A stretch of DNA of 40,506 nt, taken from SM23-28-2 sp964512285 (GTDB taxonomy: Bacteria > Chloroflexota > Dehalococcoidia > SM23-28-2). Both the position numbers and the translations under genes were made by a program. Position 1 is the first letter of the stretch. Every line of letters begins with the position of its first letter. This document shows, piece after piece, positions 1 through 7,739 of this stretch. Where the stretch lies: positions 1 through 40,506 of the forward strand of contig CAZEJO010000014.1 in assembly GCA_964512285.1 (NCBI GenBank). Direction: 5' to 3'. The notes beneath the pieces are model-generated. The model was given only the letters and a program-made list of their open reading frames with translations. It was not told the origin of the DNA and searched no databases.

Positions 1-633
1 GCACTCCGGCGACGCTTCGGGAGGGTCGGCCAGATCGAGCACCTCCCGCGCCCGCCGAAGCCACGTCCTCGCCCGCTCGACGTCCGTGTCTACCTTGCAG
101 ACGCAGACCTTGAACGGAAATCCCTCGTGGAGTTCGCCATCCACCGGAACGTAATACACGACGACACCGTGGCCAGCCAGCGAATAGCCGTTCTCCGCGA
201 GCAGCAACGTGTCGAGATCGAGGTGCAACTGGTCGGCAGCGGGCACGCCGTGCGGCGCCAAGCCCAGCGTCTTGTGGTCGATCGGGGCGAAGAGACCGCC
301 GTCCACCTCCAGGCACTCGTGCAGCCCGTCGACCAGGGTCAGGCCCGTCTCCTCATCAAAACAGGGGCCGATGCCAACCGCCACCAGGCGGCCTCGCAGG
401 TGCTGGAGCAGCAGGGGAGGCAGCACGTCCTGGTCGCGGTATGGAGCGCAGTAGTGGCTGATGACCGTCTCCAGACCACGCGCGATCGTGGGCCACACGC
501 TCTCAGCTCCGCCAGGCCGTCGTACGCCGTGCAGGTGCAGCCAGAAACACCTCTCGCACTCTCTCAAGACGTTCAGGGTCGCCTGGGACACTCGCACGGA
601 CTGGCAGACGGCGTCCACAGTGATCTGCTTCAT
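1..633 (-). CDS. Cas4/RecB-like PD-(D/E)XK nuclease, 3' end beyond window
   Basis: Partial gene of 211 codons, open to the left edge. The ATG at 633-631 follows a strong ribosome site (GGGAGGAAGAG). Near the N terminus is a paired-Cys motif CERCFW (Cys26, Cys29). The core reads VDGLHE (about 101-106), then IDHKT (118-122), giving the D-x-K of a PD-(D/E)XK nuclease (Asp119, Lys121). The visible part ends in PEC, where Cas4/AddB-type enzymes begin their C-terminal iron-sulfur cysteines, so a 4Fe-4S nuclease is plausible; that is inference because the end is missing. It lies 38 bp downstream of the lipoprotein gene on the same strand and next to the phage structural cassette. It could be a phage recombination exonuclease or a chromosomal RecB-family protein. 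No cas1, cas2 or repeat array is visible. Confidence 0.7.
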   Translation of the reverse strand, partial: MKQITVDAVCQSVRVSQATLNVLRECERCFWLHLHGVRRPGGAESVWPTIARGLETVISHYCAPYRDQDVLPPLLLQHLRGRLVAVGIGPCFDEETGLTLVDGLHECLEVDGGLFAPIDHKTLGLAPHGVPAADQLHLDLDTLLLAENGYSLAGHGVVVYYVPVDGELHEGFPFKVCVCKVDTDVERARTWLRRAREVLDLADPPEASPEC

Positions 634-671
634 GTTTGCTCTTCCTCCCATCGGTCGCGCGTTGGTGTCGT

Positions 672-1445
672 CTACTGGACAACAGCGTCTATCTTGTCGG
701 CCATCGTCTCCGCCAGGGATACCACGTCGACGGCAGCGCCGCCGCCCATGGCCATCGTCATTGCCATCGCCAGCAGCGGCCCCTCGCCGAAGAACACCAT
801 CTCGGCATCCATAGTGCCCACCTGGAGCACCTCCATCGTCAGGCCTAAGCCGTAGGCCCGGTCGCCCAGGCCGGAGACGTCCAGCTCGCGGGTGTCCAGA
901 AGGGCCACATCCGCGTAGGCGCCCACCATGTCGAAAGCGTCCTGCATCTCTTCGACGCTCAGGTCGTCTATCTGCGAGAAGGCCTCATCCAAGACTGTGT
1001 CGTCCTCCATCAGGATAACCATGGACACGATCATGTCTTCGCTCTCTGAGGTCGCAAACATGCTCATGTGGGCTTCCATTCCCTGGGGTGTTGCCATGTC
1101 CAGGAAATCGAGGTCGAAATCGAAGTCCATGCTGCCCAGCGAGGAGAAATCGACCGGCACGTCGTCCTCGCTCAGCACCAGCTCTCCCAGGTGCTCCGGC
1201 AGGTCCTCTGCCGCCAGCGGGACGGATCCGTCCGTCGGACTGGCTACTGCTGTCGCGTCGACCGAATCGACGAGCGTATCGCCGTCGCTGTCGACACCTG
1301 TGGACTCGGCCGCGGGTGGCGCCTGGCCCTCCTGCACACCACCGCCTATGTCACCAGCCGGCTGCTCATCACTATCGCCTGATCCGCAGGCAGCCGTCAG
1401 CGCCAACGCCGTAACCAGTACCATACCTACCAGAAACCTGTGCAT
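672..1445 (-). CDS. Met/Asp-rich exported lipoprotein, unknown function
   Basis: 257 residues from ATG 1445, chosen because GGGGAGGAAAG lies just upstream and because the peptide then begins directly with a lipoprotein signal: MHRFL, a hydrophobic stretch, and lipobox LTAAC with Cys20 as the lipidated residue. A longer in-frame start at 1550 would add 35 residues before the signal and is unlikely. The mature protein has a low-complexity acidic linker, then a region rich in Asp, Glu and Met (MDFDFDLDFLDM near residues 105-116) and a Gly/Met/Ala-rich stretch near the C terminus. No catalytic motif is recognised. It should sit on the outer face of the membrane. It is upstream of the nuclease gene and divergent from the capsid cassette. 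Confidence 0.75.
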   Translation of the reverse strand: MHRFLVGMVLVTALALTAACGSGDSDEQPAGDIGGGVQEGQAPPAAESTGVDSDGDTLVDSVDATAVASPTDGSVPLAAEDLPEHLGELVLSEDDVPVDFSSLGSMDFDFDLDFLDMATPQGMEAHMSMFATSESEDMIVSMVILMEDDTVLDEAFSQIDDLSVEEMQDAFDMVGAYADVALLDTRELDVSGLGDRAYGLGLTMEVLQVGTMDAEMVFFGEGPLLAMAMTMAMGGGAAVDVVSLAETMADKIDAVVQ

Positions 1446-1557
1446 CTTTCCTCCCCACAAGATTGCCCCGTGCAAGAACCGCAGAATATCTCCAAACAAG
1501 TAAGAGGACGATCTCTCCGACTTTGTTACATCAGCTCGTTGGTGTGCCATCCCATCC

Positions 1558-1587
1558 TTGACGATAGTAGAACAGATGTCCTACCAT
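1558..1587 (+). promoter_or_regulatory. Possible promoter of the capsid cassette
   Basis: TTGACG at 1558-1563, an 18-bp spacer, then TACCAT at 1582-1587, about 38 bp before the GTG start at 1625. The -35 is good and the -10 is mediocre. It is the best promoter match I see before the structural genes. Confidence 0.35.
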
Positions 1588-1624
1588 TCCCCCCACAAAG
1601 CTTAGCTAGCGGAGGTTTTCGACA

Positions 1625-2140
1625 GTGACAGACGAAGAGATAGCTGCCCTTCAGGATGAGCTAACCGAGGCCAAGACGGAGGTCGACCGCCTACAGACCA
1701 TGGCCGCCGACCGCGAGGCGCAAGCGATCCACCTAGAGGAGACCCTGGCGCAGCTGCAAGAGCAGCAAAGCCAGGTCTCCGCCTCCCTGCGCGAGGCCGA
1801 GGCCCAGCTTGCCGCCCGCGACGAAGAGCTGGCTGCCCTGCGTGAGCAGGTGGAAGCCCTGCAGGCCAGCCTCAAGGCGGCGGCCAGCAAGTATCGCAGC
1901 GCCCTGCTGGCCAGCCAGCCAGAGGTGCCGCCCGACCTAGTGAGCGGCGAGACGGTGGAGGAGGTGGACCAAAAGCTGGAGGCTGCCCTGCGCATGATCG
2001 CTCAGCTACGCGGCCACCTCGAGTCGCAAGCCCAGGCGACGCGGGTGCCCACCGGCGCCCCCGCCCGACGCGCACCCGACCTCTCGGCCCTCAGCCCCGC
2101 CGAGAAGATCGTCCACGGCCTATCACAGCAGCAACGGTAG
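1625..2140 (+). CDS. Coiled-coil protein, candidate phage scaffolding protein
   Basis: 171 residues from GTG 1625, preceded by GGAGG at about 1611. Residues 1-90 are a long acidic heptad coiled coil, with few aromatics and no Cys. The second half includes another short helix (EEVDQKLEAALRMIAQL) and ends with a Pro/Ala-rich linker and LSPAEKIVHGL. Small acidic coiled-coil proteins coded immediately before a major capsid gene are usually scaffolding or capsid-assembly proteins, and that position is the main reason for the call. Alternatives are a phage tail accessory protein or an unrelated structural protein. It is followed, after a palindromic element, by the capsid gene. Confidence 0.55.
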   Translation: MTDEEIAALQDELTEAKTEVDRLQTMAADREAQAIHLEETLAQLQEQQSQVSASLREAEAQLAARDEELAALREQVEALQASLKAAASKYRSALLASQPEVPPDLVSGETVEEVDQKLEAALRMIAQLRGHLESQAQATRVPTGAPARRAPDLSALSPAEKIVHGLSQQQR

Positions 2141-2144
2141 CGGC

Positions 2145-2200
2145 GCAGCTGCAGGGCTTTAGCCCTGCGATCAGGGGCAGACCTAAAGGTCTGCAGCTAC
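2145..2200. repeat. Double palindrome (REP-like) between scaffold and capsid genes
   Basis: Two perfect 8-bp-stem hairpins lie in tandem: GCAGGGCT-TT-AGCCCTGC (2151-2168) and GCAGACCT-AA-AGGTCTGC (2177-2194). The outer arms GCAGCTGCAG (2145-2154) and CTGCAGCTAC (2191-2200) are themselves inverted copies with one mismatch, so the whole unit can fold as one cruciform. The cores share a CTTTAG/CTAAAG-like centre with the palindrome at 14776-14795. It has no T-run and resembles dispersed REP elements more than a terminator. Confidence 0.7.
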
Positions 2201-2228
2201 GGAACAAGAGGAAAGGAGTGTGTAGAAA

Positions 2229-3116
2229 ATGGCCCTAACCCTGGCCGAAGCATCCAAGCTTTCCAACGACGCCCTCCTGGTAGGCGTCATCGAGACCATC
2301 ATCAAGGACAGCCCCATCCTCCAGGCACTGCCCTTCATCGAGATCGTGGGCAACGGCCTCACCTACAACCGCGAGAGCACGGCCGCCACCGCCTCCTTCT
2401 ACGATGTGGGCGACACCTGGACGGAATCGACCCCCACCTTCACCCAGATCACGGCCGCCCTCAAGATCATGGGCGGCGACGCCGACATCGATAACTACCT
2501 TGTGGCCACCCGCTCCAACATCCAGGACCTGGAGGCGGCCGTCATCGAGCTGAAGGCCAAGGCGGTGCGCGACCTGTTCGAGGAGACGTTCATCAGCGGC
2601 GACTCGATCGCCAACCCCAAGGCCTTCGATGGCATAGACGTCGTTTGCGAGTCCAGTCAGACCCTGAGCATGGGAGTGAACGGCGGCTCCCTAACCCTGG
2701 ACAAGCTGGACGAGCTGGTGGACACGGTGAAGGGCGGCAAGCCGGAGCTGCTGCTGATGAGCCGACGTAGCCGCCGCATCATCAATAAGCTGGCTCGCAC
2801 CGCCGGCACCCTACTGGAGACGGACCGCGACCAGTTCGGCCAGATGGTCCAGTTCTACGACGGCACCCCCATCGGGGTGTCCGACTACATCGCCGACGAC
2901 CAGACGGTGGGCACCAGCAGCGACTGCTCCAGCATCTTTGCCACGCAGTTCGGCGAGGGGGCTCTGGCCGGCCTCACCGGGCCGGGCAGTCTCCAGGTGG
3001 AGCGCGTCGGAAGCCTGGAGGAGAAGGACGCCAGCCGCAGCCGCATCAAGTGGTACACGTCCATCGCTCTGTTTAACACCCTCAAGCTGGCCAAGCTGGC
3101 GGGCGTGCGGCCATAG
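2229..3116 (+). CDS. Phage major capsid protein (HK97-fold type)
   Basis: 295 residues from ATG 2229, after AAAGGAG. The opening MALTLAEASKLSNDAL, followed by VIETIIKDSPILQALPFIEI and GLTYNRE, is the recognisable N terminus of a common tailed-phage major capsid family. LKIMGGDADID, FISGD and PKAFDGID follow in the expected order, and the length matches that family (about 290-310). It builds the icosahedral head. There is no N-terminal delta domain or visible protease gene, so assembly would rely on a separate scaffold, consistent with the coiled-coil gene before it. The gene is flanked on both sides by palindromic elements (2145-2200 and 3129-3180). Codon use and GC match the neighbours, so the cassette looks long resident or adapted. 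Confidence 0.85.
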   Translation: MALTLAEASKLSNDALLVGVIETIIKDSPILQALPFIEIVGNGLTYNRESTAATASFYDVGDTWTESTPTFTQITAALKIMGGDADIDNYLVATRSNIQDLEAAVIELKAKAVRDLFEETFISGDSIANPKAFDGIDVVCESSQTLSMGVNGGSLTLDKLDELVDTVKGGKPELLLMSRRSRRIINKLARTAGTLLETDRDQFGQMVQFYDGTPIGVSDYIADDQTVGTSSDCSSIFATQFGEGALAGLTGPGSLQVERVGSLEEKDASRSRIKWYTSIALFNTLKLAKLAGVRP

Positions 3117-3128
3117 GCAAGACCGAGA

Positions 3129-3180
3129 TCAAGGGTCGAGGGTCAAGTTAAGGCCGAATGCCGCGACCCTCGGCCCTTGA
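3129..3180. repeat. Long inverted repeat after the capsid gene
   Basis: Arms 3129-3144 and 3165-3180 are reverse complements with a single mismatch over 16 bp (left arm TCAAGGGTCGAGGGTC). The loop is 20 bp. It lies in the 88-bp gap after the capsid gene. It could act as a partial terminator or mRNA-stability hairpin that sets capsid transcripts above downstream genes, or simply be a dispersed repeat. No U-tract follows. Confidence 0.65.
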
Positions 3181-3204
3181 CTTAGCTAACTGAAGGGAAG
3201 CTCC

Positions 3205-3603
3205 GTGGCCAACGTTCGCATCGATTCTCAGGGTGTGCCCAAGGGGCCGGTCTACGAGGAGACAACGCCCATCCTCCATCGCAGCGACCTGACGGCGGCC
3301 GACCCCTCGGACCCCACCAGCGCCAACGATGGGGTGAACTGCAGCGGCTACCGCAATGTCCGCTTCGATGTGGATACCAGCGGCTCTACAGACCTCACCG
3401 CCCTCGAAGTGCAGCTCCTGGTGTGGGACGCCACCGCCGGCAAGTACTTCCGCGGCGGCGAGCACAGCTTCGATCAGGATGAACTTCTCGCCAATCCCAT
3501 CCCCAGCCTGGAAGCGGAAGTGAGGGGAGCCACTGTGTTTCTGAAGGTGGTGTCGGCCACCGCCGCCAGCCTTTCTATATCCGTTTACGCTTCCTTGAGC
3601 TAG
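3205..3603 (+). CDS. Putative virion protein (head decoration or stopper-like)
   Basis: 132 residues from GTG 3205 after GAAGGGAAG. The composition is beta-rich, with few Lys, no Cys beyond CSGYRN, and a repetitive pattern of short strands (VRFDVDTSG, LEVQLLVWD, TVFLKVVSA, LSISVYASL). No family is recognised with certainty. Its place directly after the capsid gene and its size fit a head-decoration or neck protein. It ends 9 bp before the next start, so the genes are co-transcribed. Confidence 0.5.
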   Translation: MANVRIDSQGVPKGPVYEETTPILHRSDLTAADPSDPTSANDGVNCSGYRNVRFDVDTSGSTDLTALEVQLLVWDATAGKYFRGGEHSFDQDELLANPIPSLEAEVRGATVFLKVVSATAASLSISVYASLS

Positions 3604-3612
3604 AGGGACAGC

Positions 3613-4362
3613 ATGGATCGACTGAAGCTGTTTGGAGAAGGCCAGCCGCAGGGCGGCACCACCAACCACTGCGCCCTGGCCAACCTGGGCTACGCCGAGA
3701 GCGGCCACACCGGCTTTGTGCCCTCACAAGGCGAGGCGCTAATCGATATCCTGCGCTGCACCACCCGTGCCTCGGTCGGCAACGGCGCAACCCCTAACAC
3801 CACCAGGCTGCTGAACGTCATCGGCACGCTCGACACCATGCCCGCCACCGCTGTCCACGCCCAAATCTACGGCAATCGGACTGCTGGCCCTCAGTTCACC
3901 TATGGCCTCGCAGGCGGCGCAATCGGCCAGGGCACCCCCAGCGCCTCATACGTCTACGGCCTTTACTTCTACGCCGAGCACGCCTCACCCAGCCCCTGCT
4001 ACCAGCAAGGCGGCATCTTCATCCAGTTGGTGAGCGGCGTCTCAGGCACCGGTCCCATCTCAATCGCCAGGGGTCTCTACCTCCCCGCTGCCTCCTGGGC
4101 AGGTAGCAAGCCCACCACCGTCCTAGGCATCGATATCGCACAACAGGGCGGCTCCGGCGCAGGGATAGCCTACGGACTCCGCATCGCCGACCAGACCGCC
4201 TCCACCGTCCGCCTGCTGGAACTCGGGCCGTCCACTCCTTACCTACGACTGCTCGGCGGCGCCGACCCGCCCACCAACAAGAGCAACCTCTATCTAAAGT
4301 TCGGCAGCACGCTCTACCGGGTCGTGAAGTCGGGAAATTACATGACCCTGGAAGCAGCCTAA
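3613..4362 (+). CDS. Putative virion protein, Gly/Ser/Tyr-rich, fibre-like
   Basis: 249 residues from ATG 3613 with GAGGGA upstream. Rich in Gly, Ala, Ser, Thr and Tyr with repeated short beta motifs (FTYGLAGG, SYVYGLYFYAEH, AYGLRIADQT), ending in a region (YLRLLGG, LYLKFGSTLYRV) reminiscent of trimeric fibre or spike tips. No enzymatic motif. Fibre-like receptor-binding or decoration proteins are the best guess, based on composition and context only. It sits between a decoration-like gene and a small helical gene, 13 bp before the next start. Confidence 0.45.
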   Translation: MDRLKLFGEGQPQGGTTNHCALANLGYAESGHTGFVPSQGEALIDILRCTTRASVGNGATPNTTRLLNVIGTLDTMPATAVHAQIYGNRTAGPQFTYGLAGGAIGQGTPSASYVYGLYFYAEHASPSPCYQQGGIFIQLVSGVSGTGPISIARGLYLPAASWAGSKPTTVLGIDIAQQGGSGAGIAYGLRIADQTASTVRLLELGPSTPYLRLLGGADPPTNKSNLYLKFGSTLYRVVKSGNYMTLEAA

Positions 4363-4375
4363 CGGAGGACAAGAC

Positions 4376-4624
4376 ATGGGCCTCAGCGAAAAGAATCTGG
4401 AAACGCTAGTGAACATGCTCAACGGCCTGTCCCAGCGCCAGGACACAATCCGCCAGCTGGCCAATCACCTGCACACCGGCGTCGTCTGGCGTTCGGTGGA
4501 CGGCCAGTTGTCGGTGGCCCTCTCGGATGCTCAGCGCACTGAGCTGGAAGAGTTCATAGACGCATACCTTGGTGAGTCAGAGGTTCTCATTGCGTCAGTG
4601 AGGGGCATGCTGCGGCAGGCCTAG
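4376..4624 (+). CDS. Small helical protein of the structural cassette
   Basis: 82 residues from ATG 4376, with GGAGGA 7 bp upstream. Predicted mostly helical: KNLETLVNMLNGLSQRQDTIRQLANHL, a short turn (GVVWRSVDGQLSVAL), then DAQRTELEEFIDAYL. Unknown function. The same-strand spacing of 13 bp before and 16 bp after puts it in the structural operon. Confidence 0.5.
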   Translation: MGLSEKNLETLVNMLNGLSQRQDTIRQLANHLHTGVVWRSVDGQLSVALSDAQRTELEEFIDAYLGESEVLIASVRGMLRQA

Positions 4625-4640
4625 TCAGGGGAGGTAGCCC

Positions 4641-5276
4641 GTGAACCTATCGGAGATGAGAACGCGGGTCCGGCGCGACCTGCACGACGAGGACCCCGCC
4701 GATCAGCGCTGGACCGACGACGAGCTGGACCGTCATATCGAGCGGGCGGTGCGGGAGCTGAGCCTGGCCATTCCCCTGGAAGCCAAAGCCAGCCCGACCA
4801 CCAGCGAAGGCAGCCGTGACATCTCGCTGGCCAGCCTCAGCGACCTGGTGGCTGTAGAAGCGGTGGAGTACCCGGTGGACGAGTATCCGCCCAGCTACGT
4901 CCCCTTCTCCCTGTGGGCAGACACTCTTACCCTCCTGGTGGACGCGACGCCCCCCGGCGGCGAATCGGTCAACATCTACTACAGCAAGATGCACACCATG
5001 GACGACACCACCTCCACCATCCCACCTCACCTGGAGGAGCTGGTAGCGACTGGGGCCACCGCCTACGCCGCGCTGGAGTGGGCCAGCTTCGCCACGAATC
5101 GCGTCAACGTGGGCGGGCAGGATGTCTGGCGCCAGTACCTGACCTGGGGCCAGGAGCGCCTAGCCGCCTTCTCACGCGCTCTGGCCAAGCACAGTCGGCG
5201 CAACGCCGTACGGGTTCGTCGCCTTTACACGCCGGCGACGCAGCCCGTCGACCAGAGCACGGTCGGGCAATCATAG
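4641..5276 (+). CDS. Head-tail adaptor (connector) protein
   Basis: 211 residues from GTG 4641 after GGGGAGG. The start MNLSEMRTRVRRDLHDED with RWTDDELDRHIERAVRELS is the signature of the phage adaptor/connector family related to the SU10 adaptor, a helical protein that docks under the portal. A central beta part (DTLTLLVD, ESVNIYYSKMHTM) and a helical C terminus (TAYAALEWASFATNRVN) follow as expected, and length is typical. A connector implies a portal, yet no portal gene is in the window. It ends 3 bp before the ATG of the tail/hub gene, consistent with translational coupling. Confidence 0.65.
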   Translation: MNLSEMRTRVRRDLHDEDPADQRWTDDELDRHIERAVRELSLAIPLEAKASPTTSEGSRDISLASLSDLVAVEAVEYPVDEYPPSYVPFSLWADTLTLLVDATPPGGESVNIYYSKMHTMDDTTSTIPPHLEELVATGATAYAALEWASFATNRVNVGGQDVWRQYLTWGQERLAAFSRALAKHSRRNAVRVRRLYTPATQPVDQSTVGQS

Positions 5277-5279
5277 GCA

Positions 5280-7250
5280 ATGCGAACCTTGCCCCCTGAG
5301 CTGCTCGCCGCACAGAGAACTGCCAGCGCCATCCCTTACGTGAACGTGGAGATCGCTGACCGGACCGGCGGCATCCGCCGTCTGGACTGGCAGCGCCTGT
5401 ACTCGGGCAGCGAGGCCGATAGCTATCATGCCGCCGCCATGCCAGGCGATGGCTCCCTCATCCGCTGCCGCGTGGACAGCGGCTCTCTCTACCTCCAGCG
5501 GGTGACCAACCCGGGCCCGGGCAGCGACTTCAGCAACTGGACTTTCATGGACGCCACCGCAATCGCCGACGTCGCTCTAGCCAGCCGTTCGGCTCAGGTG
5601 CTGCTGTTCTACGTGGGTATCAATGGCAGGACCATCTACGTGTGCGAAAGCAACGACTACGGCGCCAGCTTCGGCGCAGCCACGGCGATAACGACCGCAG
5701 CGACCGCTGTGGGCTGGCTGGCCGCCGACCTCAAGGCAGACAACACCGCCCTCCTGATCTACTCGGTGGGGAGCAGCATCTACAGCGTGAAGCGCAACGG
5801 CGGCACCTGGGGCAGCCCCGCCGCCTGGACCAACAGCGTAGCTTCGGTGAGCGGGCTGGCCTGCCGATATGAGGGCGACTTCAACGTGGTGGTTTCGGGC
5901 AGCGACGCCGACGGCGCCTACAGGCTCTGGACCTGCATCTACGGCGATGGCTACTCTCAGGCGGTGGACATGTGGTCGCCCCTGCGAGAGGTGGAGGCAG
6001 CCAGCGCAGGCTCCGACATGGAGTTCCGCGCCCCCTCTCTGGCCTACCCCGATGTCTTTCGCCTCACCTTCGTCGAGAAGTACGCGGGCAGCGAAAGCTA
6101 TTCCCGCCCCTACTTCTCCTTCTCGCCGGTCACAGCCGACTACGTGAATAACCGCTGGCGAGAGCCGGTGCCCGTGAATGTGGCCAGCGATTATGGCCTA
6201 GCCATCGCCTATAGCGCGAGCGACGTGTGGCTGAGCGCGCCCTGGGGCGTCTGGCAGGCCTCCCTCACCACGCCCGCCCTGGACATCACAGCCGACGTCC
6301 TGGAGCTGACTACCGAAACCGATCCTAACGGCGGTCGCCTTCGCCTGGTCTTGCGCAACGACGATGGTCGCTACCTGGATCTGTCCGGCGAGAAGGCGGT
6401 CATCAAGGTGGGTGGCGAGGTGCGGCCGAGCCCCGGCTACCAGACCGCCAGCGGCCCGATGGCATCTTCAGGCCTCGCCTACTGGATCGAGGGGTGGGAA
6501 TACACCTCCGGCGAAGGCAAAGCCACCCTCGTCCTCCACGCACGCGACGCCTGGCAACTGCTGGAGAACTGGCGATCGCGTCGTCAGTACGCCTGGGCCC
6601 AGGGCGAAAAGAACATCTTCCAGCTACTCCCCTTCGTCATGGGGCGAGCGGGCCTGGAATTCTCCAGCCTCGGCAGCAGCGGTGTCATGTCTGACGTCTA
6701 CCCCAGCTTCACCATCCATCCCGGCGAGAGTGCGGCCACAGCGGTGCGCCGTCTGCTGGCCATGGTGCCCGATGTTATGTTCTTCCGAGGCCACTTCACC
6801 TACATTAAGAACCCCCAGACCGACGATGCCAGCGACTACTCCTACGGCATGGAGCACACCATCCTCCGCGGCCGCTACGGCAGCCAGCGCCTCCAGGCCA
6901 ACCGGGTGCAGGTGTTCGGCGATGGCCCCTTCGTAGAGGCCTTCCAGTGGGCCGACATCGAGGACTCGTACGACCGCGTCCGGCAGGTGCACGACCTGAA
7001 CCTGGACACGGTCGCTCGCGCTCAGGACCGGGCCGACGCCGAGATGCGCCACCAGGAGATCGGCTCCAGCGACGGCGAGATCGTAGTGCCGCTGAACTGC
7101 GGCCAGGAGCTCTACGACGTGATCTCGATCACCGACGAGTCGGCGGGCCTGACGGATGCTCGGCGGCGAGTGCTGGGCCTGAGTATGCGCTACTCGGCGG
7201 GCGGCAAGACGCCGGTCTACGAGCAGCGTCTCTCACTGGGGGCAGTCTAG
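5280..7250 (+). CDS. Large tail/baseplate protein: propeller-like N-domain plus hub-like C-domain
   Basis: 656 residues from ATG 5280, with little Shine-Dalgarno signal and only 3 bp after the adaptor stop. Residues 1-330 look like a beta-propeller of repeated strands, with an Asp-box (SNDYGASF, about 124-131) typical of sialidase-type blades. From about 335 (ALDITADVLELTTETDPNGG, LRLVLRNDDGRY) the protein resembles phage tail/baseplate hub proteins: a strand-rich region, a middle with RRLLAMVPDVMFFRGHFTYIKN, and a C-terminal part (NRVQVFGDGPFVEA; ELYDVISITDES) like the hub fold. So a putative carbohydrate-reading propeller is fused to a hub domain. It is the largest gene of the cassette and probably assembles the tail tip. 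Confidence 0.6.
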   Translation: MRTLPPELLAAQRTASAIPYVNVEIADRTGGIRRLDWQRLYSGSEADSYHAAAMPGDGSLIRCRVDSGSLYLQRVTNPGPGSDFSNWTFMDATAIADVALASRSAQVLLFYVGINGRTIYVCESNDYGASFGAATAITTAATAVGWLAADLKADNTALLIYSVGSSIYSVKRNGGTWGSPAAWTNSVASVSGLACRYEGDFNVVVSGSDADGAYRLWTCIYGDGYSQAVDMWSPLREVEAASAGSDMEFRAPSLAYPDVFRLTFVEKYAGSESYSRPYFSFSPVTADYVNNRWREPVPVNVASDYGLAIAYSASDVWLSAPWGVWQASLTTPALDITADVLELTTETDPNGGRLRLVLRNDDGRYLDLSGEKAVIKVGGEVRPSPGYQTASGPMASSGLAYWIEGWEYTSGEGKATLVLHARDAWQLLENWRSRRQYAWAQGEKNIFQLLPFVMGRAGLEFSSLGSSGVMSDVYPSFTIHPGESAATAVRRLLAMVPDVMFFRGHFTYIKNPQTDDASDYSYGMEHTILRGRYGSQRLQANRVQVFGDGPFVEAFQWADIEDSYDRVRQVHDLNLDTVARAQDRADAEMRHQEIGSSDGEIVVPLNCGQELYDVISITDESAGLTDARRRVLGLSMRYSAGGKTPVYEQRLSLGAV

Positions 7251-7251
7251 A

Positions 7252-7464
7252 ATGCTCGTGCGCAAAGGGACGGTTAAGGAGTTCGACTCCGGCTCCTACA
7301 CGGCCACCGTCCAGGTGGCGGGGAGCCTGGCAGTGTGGCTGGAGGACGTGCCGGTGGCCCGCAATATCGGCATCGCCGAGATGGTGATCGGCCGGCGCTG
7401 CGCCCTCATCTTCTTCTCGGAGTCCGACCCCCGCGACGCCCTTGTGGTGGGCGTCTACACCTAA
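7252..7464 (+). CDS. Small OB-fold-like tail/spike protein
   Basis: 70 residues from ATG 7252, two bases after the hub stop. The pattern of short strands (KGTVKEFDSGSYTATVQVAG, WLEDVPVARNI, RCALIFFSESDPRDALVVGVY) resembles the OB-like modules of baseplate spike proteins that sit on the hub. The family assignment is by pattern and position only. Confidence 0.5.
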   Translation: MLVRKGTVKEFDSGSYTATVQVAGSLAVWLEDVPVARNIGIAEMVIGRRCALIFFSESDPRDALVVGVYT

Positions 7465-7474
7465 GGAGCAAGCC

Positions 7475-7645
7475 GTGGCCGACAAGCCCCCGCCTCTCCA
7501 GTCGCCTACTCCCCCTCGCCCTCGGCCGCCGCTGGGCCAGGAGGCGCCATCGTTGGGCAAGGACGTGCCCGAGAGCCGCGACCTAGGCCGCGCGCCCGTC
7601 ATTCGCAGCGGCGCCATCGTCATAGCGGCCGTGTGGGAGGAGTGA
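7475..7645 (+). CDS. Small proline-rich protein
   Basis: 56 residues from GTG 7475, chosen because AAGGAGC ends 5 bp upstream. The N-terminal half is mostly Pro with Arg, Leu and Gln (PPPLQSPTPPRPRPP). The C terminus is a short hydrophobic strand (GAIVIAAVWEE). No family recognised. It is the last gene of the structural operon. Confidence 0.45.
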   Translation: MADKPPPLQSPTPPRPRPPLGQEAPSLGKDVPESRDLGRAPVIRSGAIVIAAVWEE

Positions 7646-7739
7646 GAGCGATCCGCCTTGACAACCCTACTGTCGCGTCAGTACGCTGCCTCTAGCCAGC
7701 CGCGTTCCAGCAGAAGCAACGAGGGAGGAGGATCTCCCC

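Noticed and set aside
127..855. Long plus-strand reading frame over the nuclease and lipoprotein genes
   Set aside because: It straddles two minus-strand genes with good starts and recognisable motifs and shows no domain; it is a high-GC shadow frame.
7658..7686. TTGACA before the TIGR04076 gene as a promoter
   Set aside because: The -35 hexamer (7658-7663) is perfect, but the bases at the right distance (GTACGC) are a poor -10.
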